A DNA stretch of 64,000 bases from Symsagittifera roscoffensis (taxonomy: Eukaryota; Xenacoelomorpha; Acoela; Convolutidae). Position 1 is the first letter of the stretch; every line of letters starts with the position of its first letter. The stretch is from assembly GCF_963678635.1 (NCBI RefSeq), contig NC_087064.1:72105465-72169464 (forward strand), in the 5' to 3' direction. Both the position numbers and the translations under genes were made by a program. Below, piece after piece: positions 36,746-47,023 of the stretch. The notes under the pieces are model-generated. The model was not told the origin of the DNA. It did no database searches and saw only the letters and a list, made by a program, of their open reading frames with translations.

Positions 36746-36893
36746 TGCCCATGTTGCAGCAGGAAAGTCATATACAGATCAAAGGGGGTTGAATGCGAGA
36801 GTTGCCGAAACTGGTATCATCTAAAATGCGGAAAATATCCGCTGGTGTATACGCATCAAAAACCTGGAGGTACTCTGGTACTGTGAAAGCTGC
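36746..36893 (+). other. PHD-type zinc finger inside the Penelope-like RT
   Basis: Directly after the palm B motif the frame encodes CPCC, then VECESCRNWYHLKC, and after a 1-nt shift WYCESC. Together this is the C4HC3 ligand pattern of a PHD finger, including the aromatic/Trp residues before the last Cys pair. It lies between RT motif B and the YVDD motif C (36948-36959). PHD fingers usually bind histone tails, so a role in choosing chromatin targets is possible but inferred. Confidence 0.65.
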
Positions 36894-37464
36894 TGCCACG
36901 CTAAGAACAAGGAGAAGGATACTCCCCAGGTGGAATTGTTCCTCGGGTATGTGGATGACATTGTTAGAACAGTCAGAGGGGAGCCGAGTTTTCTTCTCGA
37001 GGCCGCCAATTCTCTTCATCCAAATCTGCAGTCCACTCTCATCCAAATCTGCAGAGAAAACTAATTGGGAGGACAACTTGCCGTTCCTGGATTTTAACAT
37101 GAATGTATCACAGGATAGGGGTGTAACTTGCAGTTGGTATCAAAAACCAACAGATACAGGGACTATACTGAACTATAGAAGCTGCGCCCCAATTCAGTAT
37201 GAGCGTAGTGTTATCCAAGGCACTGTACCCAGGGTTTTCTATCTGGGAGCAATTTGATAAGGCTATGGAAACTAGAAGGGGCAATGGCTAACAAATCAGT
37301 ACCCTGAAAATTGGTTCGAAAAGGTGGCTTCATACGCCTTGTGCAAAATCATCGAGGGTATGGGCAAGCCCCTGGATAGTGAGAGGTGTTTGTCAACTCA
37401 ATCACCAAAGTATGTGAAGCCCCCAATGCTGATGGTGCAATATAGAGGTAACCAAAGCCAGTAT
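36894..37464 (+). pseudogene. Penelope-like RT, YVDD motif and thumb remnant
   Basis: The catalytic YVDDIV motif is at 36948-36959, followed by EPSFLLEAANSLHPNLQ and a broken connection to DLPFLDFNMN (near 37075). Several stops follow. The sequence ends near QYRGNQS (37440), just before C begins. Confidence 0.65.
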
Positions 37465-38375
37465 TGAAACATTCGCGGGAAAATAAAGCTAAGCTATAAA
37501 ACGACTGGCCAAGCGTCTAAACTAAGCTCTACATGCTTTTCACCGTCTCTACCAAAGCCAGTTCTTTTGGTGGTCTTTCTAACATCGAGTCGACAAAAAC
37601 ATTACTGTTCTCCGGCTTCAATCAGAACGCTCAAATTAACTTACTTACATGCAAAATTAGTGAGCTCATGGCTAGATCTCAGACCATAATCCTCAGACCA
37701 CGAGGTCACTCCTAAAAACAGGGCTACAACTATTTGCTCTATTACTATTGTTTTTGTTCAGTAGGTAAAAATCATCATCTCCATCGAAGATGGATCAACC
37801 CTTTCCCCTAACTCCTATCTTCTCATCGTCGGAAAATGAATTCAGATGTTAAATAAATTCAATTCAGGACATAATAGGGAAGCTAAAAGTTTACATAAAA
37901 GGATTTCAGTTCAAGTCCCGAGACCCTCCGGATTCCTGAATCCGGAGAAATAACAACTTATCTTCTTTCCGGAAGACTGTTTTTCTACCCTTCACCGTTG
38001 TTGTGAACGGCCTTGCAACAATTGTAGCGACACAATCGTTGCAACTCGGAGCGGTCTCTGCTAACTCTGCTGCTCGTTCACTTCTCGTTGTTGTTTTTTA
38101 TCGCGATTGTCGTTGTTATCGGCGTCGCAACTGTTGTTGTTGTGTCCCAATTCCGGACTTCTTCCAAAATGGCCGTTTTTGACGTTTCTCAGAGATATGA
38201 CATCATCGTTCGAAATTTTAAAAATTTGAAATACCAGAATATTCTAGCCTTCACAGTTTGACTAATCGTTTCAATAACACTGTTAATCCTTTAAAACTGC
38301 TAATTCGGAAGGTTAGCTGCTAACAATTCGAAATTGCCGAATCTGCATTTTCGTCCATTCTGGTCGAATGTCACA
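37465..38375 (-). repeat. 3' LTR of element C
   Basis: 911 bp; on the minus strand it begins TGTGACATTCGACC at 38375 and ends GCGAATGTTTCA at 37465. Start, end and middle (including the CCATCTTCGATGG block near 37780 on the plus strand) match the A and B LTRs. CCGGGGAGTA immediately upstream is the likely polypurine tract. It contains a GTTGTTG-rich stretch at about 38080-38145. Confidence 0.75.
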
Positions 38376-39211
38376 TACTCCCCGGACAGCCCGGTCAATG
38401 TCCCCATTGAATCTCGCAAGGTTCGTAAAATTGGTAGTGTCATCGAACAGAATTTACAAAATGCACGAAATCACTCTTATCCACGTCATATCGACTCACT
38501 GCAGAATATAAATGGCATCATACTACACTACTATAGCCTTCCAAATTCTTTCACTAATCTGCACTTTCGAGGATATGACTTAAGATAAAACATTTTTTCT
38601 GACTTCCAATGTCAACGCTCTGATTTAAAATTTGCTCTCCTAGGTTTTAAAAGGTGTTAGTTTGTAGGACAGTCCTGCCAACCAACAAGCTAAAATTATC
38701 ATACTATGCTTCTTCCTTTCGGAAATTTTAGTTGTTATTGGTCCTGAAAATTAAAATTAAGGAACTCTGTGGTTAGAAAGAACAATGAAACAATCTCCTT
38801 CTTCAAGGGATTACCCAAGCCTTTCATGTCACCACAAAGTGATCAGTTGTCCTAGTTGTTTAAAAACAATCATGCAAGCTAGAGTATTTAATATACTCTT
38901 TACTCAAGCCTTTCTAAATAAATAGTAAGTGTCTCTAAAGCCACTAACTTAAATCAAAATACAAATTTATAAATGCAGCGAATTCTTTAATGTTCAAAAC
39001 TCAACTAAATGTTTTCTTTCAGTTTTCAATTACAACTTGGTTGCTTAGTTTCTCACTTGAGTTTTTGTCACACATATAAAACATTTCTGAGTTTTAACTT
39101 CTTCTCTTTCGGCACTTCTTTGTTTCCTCTTTTTTTTGTCGTTTAGAAGTTCTAAAACTTCTAAATTCTTCTAATTTTCTTTCTTTTCGCATCTTGTTTT
39201 GCGGCCATTTG
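38376..39211 (-). other. 3' untranslated region of element C
   Basis: Noncoding AT-rich sequence related to 11129-11842 of A; a GGAACTCTGTGG block (38761) matches the one near 6397. No gene is seen. Confidence 0.55.
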
Positions 39212-40640
39212 TCAATGCTCGATCTCCTCCTCCTGTGACATTGACGCACTTTCAGTTTCTGTGTCTTGCAACACATCGTTAGCTATTCTGACGCTGTTGG
39301 AAGCAGTCCTCCAACACTTCTGCTCTTCTACCCTTTGTTTATAACAAGGTAGGGGATCCACGTTAGATTCTCCGATCCTGCAGAAGCTGTTGGGGAGACA
39401 CAACGTCACGTTTCTCTTCAAATCTTTCTTCAACATCTCTTCCTTCTCTCTTGAATTACGTTCACTTGTCCTGGAAATTCTCTTTACAGCGGTGGTCACT
39501 GCAATCCGATGAGTCACGAAAGCTCGCTTGAAAGCTCTTGCCCCAATGTCCAGCTGATACACACTGTACACTCTGCCGTGCTTCGACATATGCTTCCTGG
39601 CATACTCATACAACCATGGAATCAGTTGGTTCTAAACCATGGCATCAGTCGTCTCCTTGCCCATATCTTTTTCACTTCCATCGGAATGTTCAGAATCTTA
39701 CACATTGTCTCAAAAAGATCTAAATTTTTTATACAATCCAATTTCTGCAATTTTTCTCTCATTGGTGCCTCCTGTCTATTTTCTCCTTCACATGAGCTTC
39801 CAGCCATCCGAAATAACTGGGCTATCATCGCACCTCCAAAAGCCATCATCGTAGTGATCCAGGAGGTCCTAAAACTTTGAAGCACTCTGACCAAGCTATC
39901 CCCCATTATCAGATGTGATGTCCCCAGTGGTGGTTGCTACAGGTTTACTGCCAGGTTCTAGGTCGATCGATTGAAGCAAGCTCTCGGACCCGCCTCCGGA
40001 ACTCCTGTGAAGTTATACTTCAACTGATTATTCTTTTGTGCATCTATTACCCGGGACACTTTCTTTGCCGGCTTATCTTTCGTATCTTCCTGTCTGGGAC
40101 CCTAGAGATCCTTGTTGATGATGCTGCATTGCTAACTCCCTCTCTGGTTATCACGTCTTGGGAGAGTTGTACTCTGCCCGTGTCATCGATTGTCCCATAG
40201 CGTGCAGTCATCCCAGAATCTGGCGCATTCCTGTTGGCCACTAGTCGTCCAGCTGTCTCTATCAGCTTCCTCATCATCTGTTCCAGGACTGGGTCACCTA
40301 AGGTATCACTTGGGTCCGGGATTGTCACTCGACCAGTTGCATCCGGGAGTCGCGTTTCTGTAGTCTGACTCATTTATCGAGGCGTCAAGATTTCCATCGG
40401 GGACTGTCTACGAGGAATATCCCTTGTAGGTTTCACGTTTTCTACGGCTGCCGTTAACGACAGACGCTCCGATCGCTGCTTGTATTCTCGCCTCAAGCGC
40501 TCTATCTCTTCACCTTGCTTCTTGTTGCAGTCATCAAACAACTTCCTCCACATATCCCTATCTTCTTCTATATAGAGCATGGCCTTGAACATCTCGTCCA
40601 GCTCCTTTCTAGTCGTCTCCAGCTCGTCTTTCACCCCAGC
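39212..40640 (-). pseudogene. element C: second polyprotein with large internal deletion
   Basis: Reading on the minus strand, 40634-40374 encodes a coiled-coil segment and 40373-40047 a VTIPDPSDT linker, both as in B ORF 56956-59208. The piece 39906-39622 begins at the nucleophile block (GDSLVRV) and the FGG block of the SGNH fold. It then switches within a few residues (near 39780) to the C-terminal domain of the polyprotein (LDLFETMCKILNIP, WARRRLMPWF). The rest of that domain is in 39613-39212 with LPNSFCR. By comparison with B, several kilobases are missing. Confidence 0.65.
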
Positions 40641-41028
40641 TAGATCTTACATGGTTTCGTTCGTTTGAACCTCCTCTTCTACTCTCGCCCTCTTGAACTC
40701 ACCCACGATTTGAACTCAAGTGAGTGATTAAATGATCAATCAGGATCTAGAAAAAAGGTCACGAATCTCACACTTGTCAACTTTGCACTAGTTTTGAATT
40801 AAAATTTATTTAAAACAGTCAGATAAAAAGATTTTGATCCTATAATTTATTAAAATCAATCGGTCTCTAAAATTTTGGAATTCGACCTAAGATTGGACAG
40901 TCCAAACTTTGGATCTATTCCTAAGATTGTCATTCAGTTGTTCGTGGTCACCAACTCCTTCTTACCCTTATGTGTTATTAACATAACACATAACATAACA
41001 CATAACACATATCACACACAACACACAT
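40641..41028 (-). other. element C: intercistronic region
   Basis: Noncoding interval between the macrodomain-like module and the truncated second polyprotein. It includes a CATAACACATAACA low-complexity stretch (about 40978-41027) and a short hairpin (TTTGGACTGTCCAA near 40905-40918 in reverse). The longer A/B hairpins are not clearly kept. Confidence 0.4.
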
Positions 41029-42100
41029 TTAGTATGACGCCCCTGTATACCACCAAAACTTAAGTAATATTTTAGTAATATTACTTAAGTAATATTTCTT
41101 ATGAAAGTATACTTGTATATTAGTATCAGAGAAGATTACGTGTATCAGCGCGTATAGTTCCCGTGGATGCAGTCGTCCTCTGTTCGGATCGTACACTGGA
41201 AGCGAAAGCTCCTTCACTTCTCTTTCCACGAGGAATTCTGTCACCTCGTCAAGGACAAGACTTGGTTTTCCGGGTCTACGTGCCGCTTCTCCGTCACCCT
41301 CGTCACCAAGAAGCATAAATACTTTCCCGGTATCTGCGATGCCGCCGGAGGCAAGGCTGCTACGCCCCCTATTCCTAGTCTTTGCTTCCAAAGGAAATCT
41401 ATGTTTTTGTATTCTCTCTTAAAATTCGCTGCTAACGCTGTCCTAAAATTCATGTCTGCTGTGATTGCTATCGCACATGTTCTATTTTTGGGTATGAAAT
41501 CGCTGTCTATTAGTAATATGCTACTTGAATATTCATTTGGTTGTTAAAATATGAGTCAACTACCCTCCCTATGTCCGGTTTCTTAGGGTTCTCGCCTGTT
41601 TCCGCTTCTAAATCTCCTGTCTCTCTTGCTACTCTTAATTTTTTTTATTAATAAAATCTCAGTGTGGGTAAGTCCTACCCCCACTCGCCGGACAAAAATA
41701 TCCATCGACGCCCCCCTCGACCGCATACCGGATATCAAGTCGAGGTTGGAAGCCGGAATGAGTAGGGTTTTCAGTTTTCTCGTTCGGTTTTCATGTAATT
41801 CATGCTTCCATGATCTACATTTTGAAACGTGACACCGGTCTCCTTTGGGTCCGACGTCATTTCGTTCAGCCATTCCAAGAAACGTAAATTCGTCAATTCT
41901 TGTTCGTATGACTGCTGTTGCTCGTCGTCGCATTCTACCTCGGGCTTGGACCGGTCATCGACCCACTCCTCGTCGTGATCATCGATTATGTCAATGTCCT
42001 GTGACACAGTTATTTCTTCTAGACCCACTACTTCTTCCCCCATCTTCTTTAGGTCTATCCTGTCCACTACAAAATCGTCGCCGTAAGGGTTATATCTTTT
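41029..42100 (-). pseudogene. element C: acidic linker and macrodomain-like module
   Basis: Pieces 42067-41771 (acidic linker with NLRFLEWL), 41933-41583 (STDIF-type block and VGVGLTHTE), 41453-41241 and 41391-41029 (macrodomain-like fold). The fold shows FRTALAANFKREYKNIDFLW, KYLCFLVT, then SLPVYDPNRGRL and a final IQVYFHKKYYLS. The same three substitutions in the ligand loops seen in B are present, so they are ancestral to the family. Confidence 0.6.
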
Positions 42101-43001
42101 TCTGGGTCTTGTCCTGTCATTCTGACGAGTCTGTATCGTGAACGGAAGATCCGGTTCAAAGTTCGTGGGAACCTCGCTTTGTTCAGGGTCTTGCCAGTCC
42201 TCTTCTGCTTAGGGTAAAGTTTCATCGTCCGCTTCAATCACCTCATTTGGATCCAGGTCCAGTGGTGTACTTGTTCCATCCTCTAGGACTTCATTTCCAT
42301 CGTTTTTTTCCCTGGTGCCCTTCTCGTTGACCTCACAAGCAGGGTCCATCATTAGATAATCCCCCTGTTCCATGTCTGCAGGTATACACCAGTCTTCTGT
42401 CGATGAATTGTGTGGCTTAATGTTTTCGTAATGAGCGGCTGGGCCAGTCTATAGAAGCGTCCCTCCTGGTGCACCTCCGTAATCATGAAGGGTCCCCTCC
42501 ACTTCTTTAGGAGTTTTTTCGTTCCTTTCGGTGGTATGACGTTCTGAAATACCCATACCTAGTCCCCTACCGAATAAGCTTTTGCACCAGCTGCTTTTTT
42601 GTCAAATCTTTTCCTCTGCCTTGCCTGTGCCTGCTGAGTATTTCGTCAGCTTTAACTCCTGTTAACGTCTTATTATTTCGTCAGAGTATTTCGTCAGCTT
42701 TAACGAAATATCTGAGTATTTCGTCAGCTTTAACTCCTGCTTACGTCTTATTACATCCCTTACATAGACCTGTGGTGACGTCCTCGTACCCTCATACTCT
42801 GGGTAGAGAAAGTCGAGGGCAAAGACTTCTCGTGCCCGGTTAGCATCATATGTGGACTAACTCCGGTGGTTGAATGTTGCGTGCTATTGTAAGCTCCCAT
42901 CACCTGTGGAAGATATCTGCCCCAATCGGTCATGTACTTGGAACAATATACCCTCAGCATCGACACTAACGTTCTCTTTTGCATTTCCACTAAGCCATTC
43001 G
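42101..43001 (-). pseudogene. element C: integrase C-terminal half
   Basis: The minus-strand sequence enters at the NGLVE glutamate block of the integrase core (about 43000), continues with AYNSTQHSTTGVSPHMM and reaches the tail. Near 42240-42150 it reads from integrase linker to the METRQ-like segment with Trp at the position of the TGA in B, apart from one TAA at about 42210. A local repeat of a TATTTCGTCAGCTTTAAC unit at about 42632-42745 disrupts the C-terminal domain. Confidence 0.65.
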
Positions 43002-43884
43002 TGTGCCATTCAGCCAGATGGCACAGCACAACCTTCCGGCGACGTAAAAAAGAACGACTAAAGGCCTTATTGACGAAAAAGTATTGCGAAGGAGGGTCGG
43101 AATATTCTAGAATTTTTATTTTTAAAATTTCGATTGGAAGAAGGATATTTCTCAGAAATACGAAAAACGGCCATTTTGACTGAAAAAGTGACGAAATTCA
43201 GAACAACGACAGATATTGTGAAAAACAGTCGTACCAGAGACGGAAAATACGAAGCCTCTTATCGTGGCAACAACGCACGATAAGACACTTGTCAACAGAT
43301 ATTGGTGGAGAAGGAGGCTTCAGTGGGGGAAGAAATACACCACGGAACCCTCCCGGGACACAAAGTAGAGGAGATAAGAGCGTAATCTCAGGAATATTAC
43401 GGGAGCGGAGGCTTGGTCCCCCAGAGACTGTTCTATGTGAAGGGACTGTATAAACTAACTTTATAGCTGCTGGAATGTCATAGATCTCTTAATTAACACC
43501 TTCATTGTTTAATATTTCAGAAAATGAGTAGCTAGAAAAAGGAAAGGGTCAATCCATCTCCAATGGATTTAATATAAAACTGTCATACAAAAATATGCTA
43601 AAATAGGTTGTTCGAGCCGTGTTTTTAATGACAATCTAGTAGTCTGCGGATCCGAGACTCAGCTATGTGGTTGTGTTCGCATGTAAACGAAAGCTGATCA
43701 AAAGTCGTTTGACTGATGGCCTAAAAATGGTAACTTTTTACTTAGCCCTAGACAGACCAGAAAATCAACTGGCAAGGTCGAGACGGTGAAAAACGAGTAG
43801 GATTAAGGTAACTGACGCCTGCCAGTCGTTAATAGGTACTTGTTCTACGCTCCGTCGCTGTGTGGTATTTGGGCGAATGTTACA
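43002..43884 (+). repeat. 5' LTR of element B
   Basis: 883 bp from TGTGCCATTC to GGCGAATGTTACA. The termini agree with the LTRs of A and C. It includes the CGATAAGA...TCTTATCG-type inverted segment near 43258-43285, also seen in A. The 3' partner LTR lies outside the window, so insertion age cannot be estimated here. Confidence 0.8.
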
Positions 43885-43896
43885 TAGACGTTTTTA

Positions 43897-43913
43897 TGGC
43901 GCTCCTGGGTGGG
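43897..43913 (+). promoter_or_regulatory. candidate primer-binding site of element B
   Basis: TGGCGCTCCTGGGTGGG starts 12 nt after the LTR end. It is the first TGG after the LTR in both A and B and differs by one base between them. The tRNA was not identified. Confidence 0.4.
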
Positions 43914-45107
43914 CCTGTCAAAGGCATAAGACCATCATGATCAGCAAGCGTTTCAGCGACTAACCCTCCGCTCCGGGCGTATGCCCGAGTTAGAGGTCTT
44001 AATGACCGCTATTGTACTAGGGGGAAGGTGCGCACCCTCCGTCCAGTACAATTTAGTTTTTTAACTTAGTTAACACCGAAAATTCCGGGGGCCGGAAGGT
44101 TAGGTGGGAAGTCATGAACCCGCTTGTCCCGAGGTCCCGGGACCAAAAACAATTAAAGAGAAAGCGTAAAACCAAACAAAAATAGTGTATAACCAAGAAA
44201 AAGCCAAAAATAAAATTATTTGAAAACAAAAAAGTACAAAAAACTGTAAAAAATCCAAAAAAGACCAAAAACAGTAAAAAATGTAAAGTGACAGTTTATA
44301 TGTTGTTTCCGGACGAGATGTGATCTGACCTTCCTATTTGTTGTTGTTTCAGATTGATTTATATCGTTTCTGATAGAAAGATTGTGTGTTTTGGTGAAGG
44401 GTTGGATACCCTCCCTCGAGTGTAATTTGAGTGTTTAAGCACGTTAATGGTGATTTTGCCGGTGGCCGGAGGGTAGAGTGGCAAGCTGATCAGCGTGTTC
44501 CACACTCAACAGGGACATCAAGGACAACATCCGCAACGACTGTTGGGTATCGTTGAAGCAATTTTAGTATCGTTCGGGTACTATTTCATTAAAACTTAAG
44601 TGGTGGGGGGCACGATTGGCGCGGTCCGATTGTACCCTCCATCGATTACAAATTTCCGAGTTAAGGGTCTTAATTCGGGTATTTTGGTGCAAAAGAGGGT
44701 ATAGTACTATTCATTAACGACTACTAATAGGTTATTATCATTATTACATATTACTTATCTCCTAAGTTAGACCCAAAAAACACCCAATTTTGTCGAAAAT
44801 CATCGATTTTCGATCAAACTGTAGACCCCCAAATTTTTGGATATCCGAGCTTTTCCGAACAACAAAAAGCTTTTATATAGGGAGTAGCTACGTAGTTCGA
44901 TCCCCCTAACTAAGGAAACCGCGTGAGAAAAGACTCAGTAGAAGTTGAAAAAAACCAAAATTTTTCGGTCAAAATTTCGATAATTTTCCGGATTTTGTCA
45001 ATCTGTTTTGGGGATCGAGTTTTTGAGTTTTTAAAGTTAGAGCAATAAAATTTTTTGCGTTAGGAGCGTGCTAGCATAATGTGCTCGTATACTAGAGAAA
45101 TTCTTGA

Positions 45108-46022
45108 GTAACCCTCCGATCAGCTCCGTAGATAGAGCTAACGACTTAAGGATCGGAAAAGGAAGGAATCGGAGGGTCCAAATTTGATAGTTATTGGCCA
45201 AATTTTTGTCTCCAAACCAATTTTGATCCGGTTTTTTGCACTATTCCAGTGCCGTACAGGGCTACTACGCTCGTTTCAATTATTTTTAGGCACTTTCGAT
45301 AGGAATTGCGGAAAAAGTTTCTCAGAACCTATATAGGTGGTGAAAAAAGGCCATTTGGACAAACACGTTTTTAGAAATTTCTCAAAGACTAGTCATCCGA
45401 TCGGGATAATTTTGGTACCATAAGTCGACATTTTGGACCAATTTTCCGGACCGCAACCGTTTTTGGGTTGATAATCTCGGAAAAGAAAAATTTTTTAGAA
45501 TTTGTTGGTTCGGAGGGTCCAAATTACAGGCAACCCTCCGAGCGGCAGAAAATTTTATCAAAACATCTTTTTATTCAACTGGGAAGGTTGACCGTGTCAG
45601 CCAACCTAGTTTAAAGTCAGGTAGACCGCTTTTGGAGACTTTGTTGCGGTGACATAACCTTTTTTCTTGATTTTTGAGGAACCCTCCGAGGTAACCCTCT
45701 GGAGTCAGCTAAGGCCCTTAGCAACCCTCCTTAGTGGGAAATTTCCACGAGGTTATCCAAAGAAGTTAAGACAGCCCCCCTGATAGAGAGTTTAGCTTGT
45801 TTTGACGCTTCCTGAAGTCAATTGAAGGCCCTTCTGAGTGAAGCTCAGAAATTTGAAAATTTTGGAGGTACCCTCCGAAGTAAGCCTCCGGAGCATATTA
45901 AGCATCTTATTGACCCTCCTTAGTAAATTTAGGGGGACCCTCCGAAGTGACTTGGGTGATCAAGGTACCCTCCGAAGTAGGCTAAGTGTCTTAACAACCC
46001 TCCGAAGTAACCCTCCGGAGTG
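45108..46022 (+). repeat. array of ACCCTCCG motifs in leader
   Basis: At least ten copies of ACCCTCCG or ACCCTCCTTAGT occur, many followed by AAGT, often paired as ACCCTCCGAAGTAACCCTCCGGAGT (for example near 45681, 45868, 45937, 45965 and 45996). More scattered copies lie upstream to 44030. The same array occurs in A (30530-30870 as GGAGGGT). Spacing is irregular, so it is not a simple tandem repeat. It may bind a protein on DNA or RNA. Confidence 0.7.
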
Positions 46023-46255
46023 TCTTAAACCTTCTAAACAACCCAAAGTTAGAAACTTGAGGAAATCTTCTGTGGCAATTTGGGAAAAGGAAAATATCCA
46101 TTTAATTTAAATCATATTAGGATATTAGGCGCGCTTATTAAGATCATAAGAGCCCATTTTGACCCGGAAATTTGTGATCAACTTTGGATTCTAGACTGGG
46201 TGTATCAGAAGTACCCGAACAAAATTTTTTTTTGATTGTGATTTTGGTTGTGTGG

Positions 46256-46539
46256 TTGCCTTGAGCTACTTAATAGGAAAATTCGGGCAATCCGGGAACA
46301 AATAAAGGAATACCTCGGTGAGTGTATTAGGCAAATACACACTCACTTGAGAAGAAAAGTTGTTCCCTACTCTCGTGCACTTGGAGCAGTCCGGGTGTGG
46401 GAGAGCTTTTTCATAGACTTTAGAAGTTTTCGATCAGAGGTTGCCTTGAGCTACTTAATAGGACAGCTCGGGCAATCGCAGGGCACCTAAAAGAAGACCT
46501 CGGTGGGTGTATTAGGCAAATACACACCCACTTGAGAAG
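46256..46539 (+). repeat. two direct repeats with hairpins in leader
   Basis: 46256-46356 repeats at 46441-46539 (offset 185). Each contains a hairpin: GTGAGTGTATT...AATACACACTCAC at 46318-46346, and GTGGGTGTATT...AATACACACCCAC at 46503-46531. The A-T to G-C change in the stem occurs on both sides, preserving pairing. Related paired segments occur in A. Confidence 0.7.
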
Positions 46540-47023
46540 ACTGTGTCCTGGGCTTTGTTCTTTCGGATCGTTCCGATTGAGGGAAGTCTTCTTCTTTAAG
46601 ACTAAGTTTTATTGATCTGTTTCTGAGTCATCACTGCTTTTTATCAAAGATTGTTTAATTTTAACAAAGCACTGACTTGATAATTTATGTGGCGATAAAT
46701 TGATACTGACAAAAGGTCGCTGTCACCTGTAGGATATTCTTATCTGATTATCTATTGTGTTTGGTGTGTTGATTATATCTTGTGAAAATTTTGTGATACT
46801 GTTATAATATACGACAGGTATGAGCTAGCATTATATCAATACTGAGCAGGCCCTGTGTGTGTGTAACTCTAACGGAGTCACTAATATTGTCATTGAGAAA
46901 TCTAAGAGACACTCTTGATACTTACGAGATCGAGGAGGCAGCGTTAAGTAATTTAACTTGAATTTGTTTGCGGTACGTGTGCATCGCCATTAAATCATAC
47001 GAAAATTGTTTTTGTAACAAAGC

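Larger units (their letters stand above)
34640..37464 (+). mobile_element. Penelope-like retroelement, truncated by element C
   Basis: This holds a degraded reverse transcriptase with Penelope-type motifs: an N-terminal FLKDNGLLAVHFDKG block, LAKVHK, DVKSLYTN, DGSAMGASL...LANL and YVDD. After the RT the QYRGNQS block of Penelope elements is seen near 37440. The GIY-YIG endonuclease expected further on is missing because the LTR of C begins at 37465. Left boundary unresolved. Confidence 0.75.
37465..43001 (-). mobile_element. element C: internally deleted relative, interrupted by B
   Basis: On the minus strand it runs from the integrase core (cut at 43001 by B) through the integrase tail, macrodomain-like module, intercistronic gap, start of the SGNH ORF, a deletion joint, the C-terminal domain, the 3' untranslated region and a complete 3' LTR. 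Its gag-pol should lie right of B, outside the window. The sequence is clearly more distant from A and B than they are from each other. Confidence 0.75.
43885..47023 (+). other. element B: long 5' leader
   Basis: 3.1 kb between LTR and gag without a long ORF. It holds the candidate primer site, the CCCTCCG motif array, duplicated hairpins and an AT-rich end. Its counterpart in A is alignable throughout in reverse complement, so the leader is a stable part of the family rather than an insertion. Confidence 0.7.

Noticed and set aside
39505-39880. Plus-strand ORFs over the minus-strand elements (for example 39509-39880, 17877-18590, 25465-25959).
   Set aside because: They overlap conserved minus-strand coding sequence, show no motif and are not kept in other copies; they are frame shadows.
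43002-46900. A single LTR of about 3.9 kb.
   Set aside because: The 3' LTR of C and the LTRs of A end at GAATGTTWCA, corresponding to 43884 in B. The rest is leader, not LTR.
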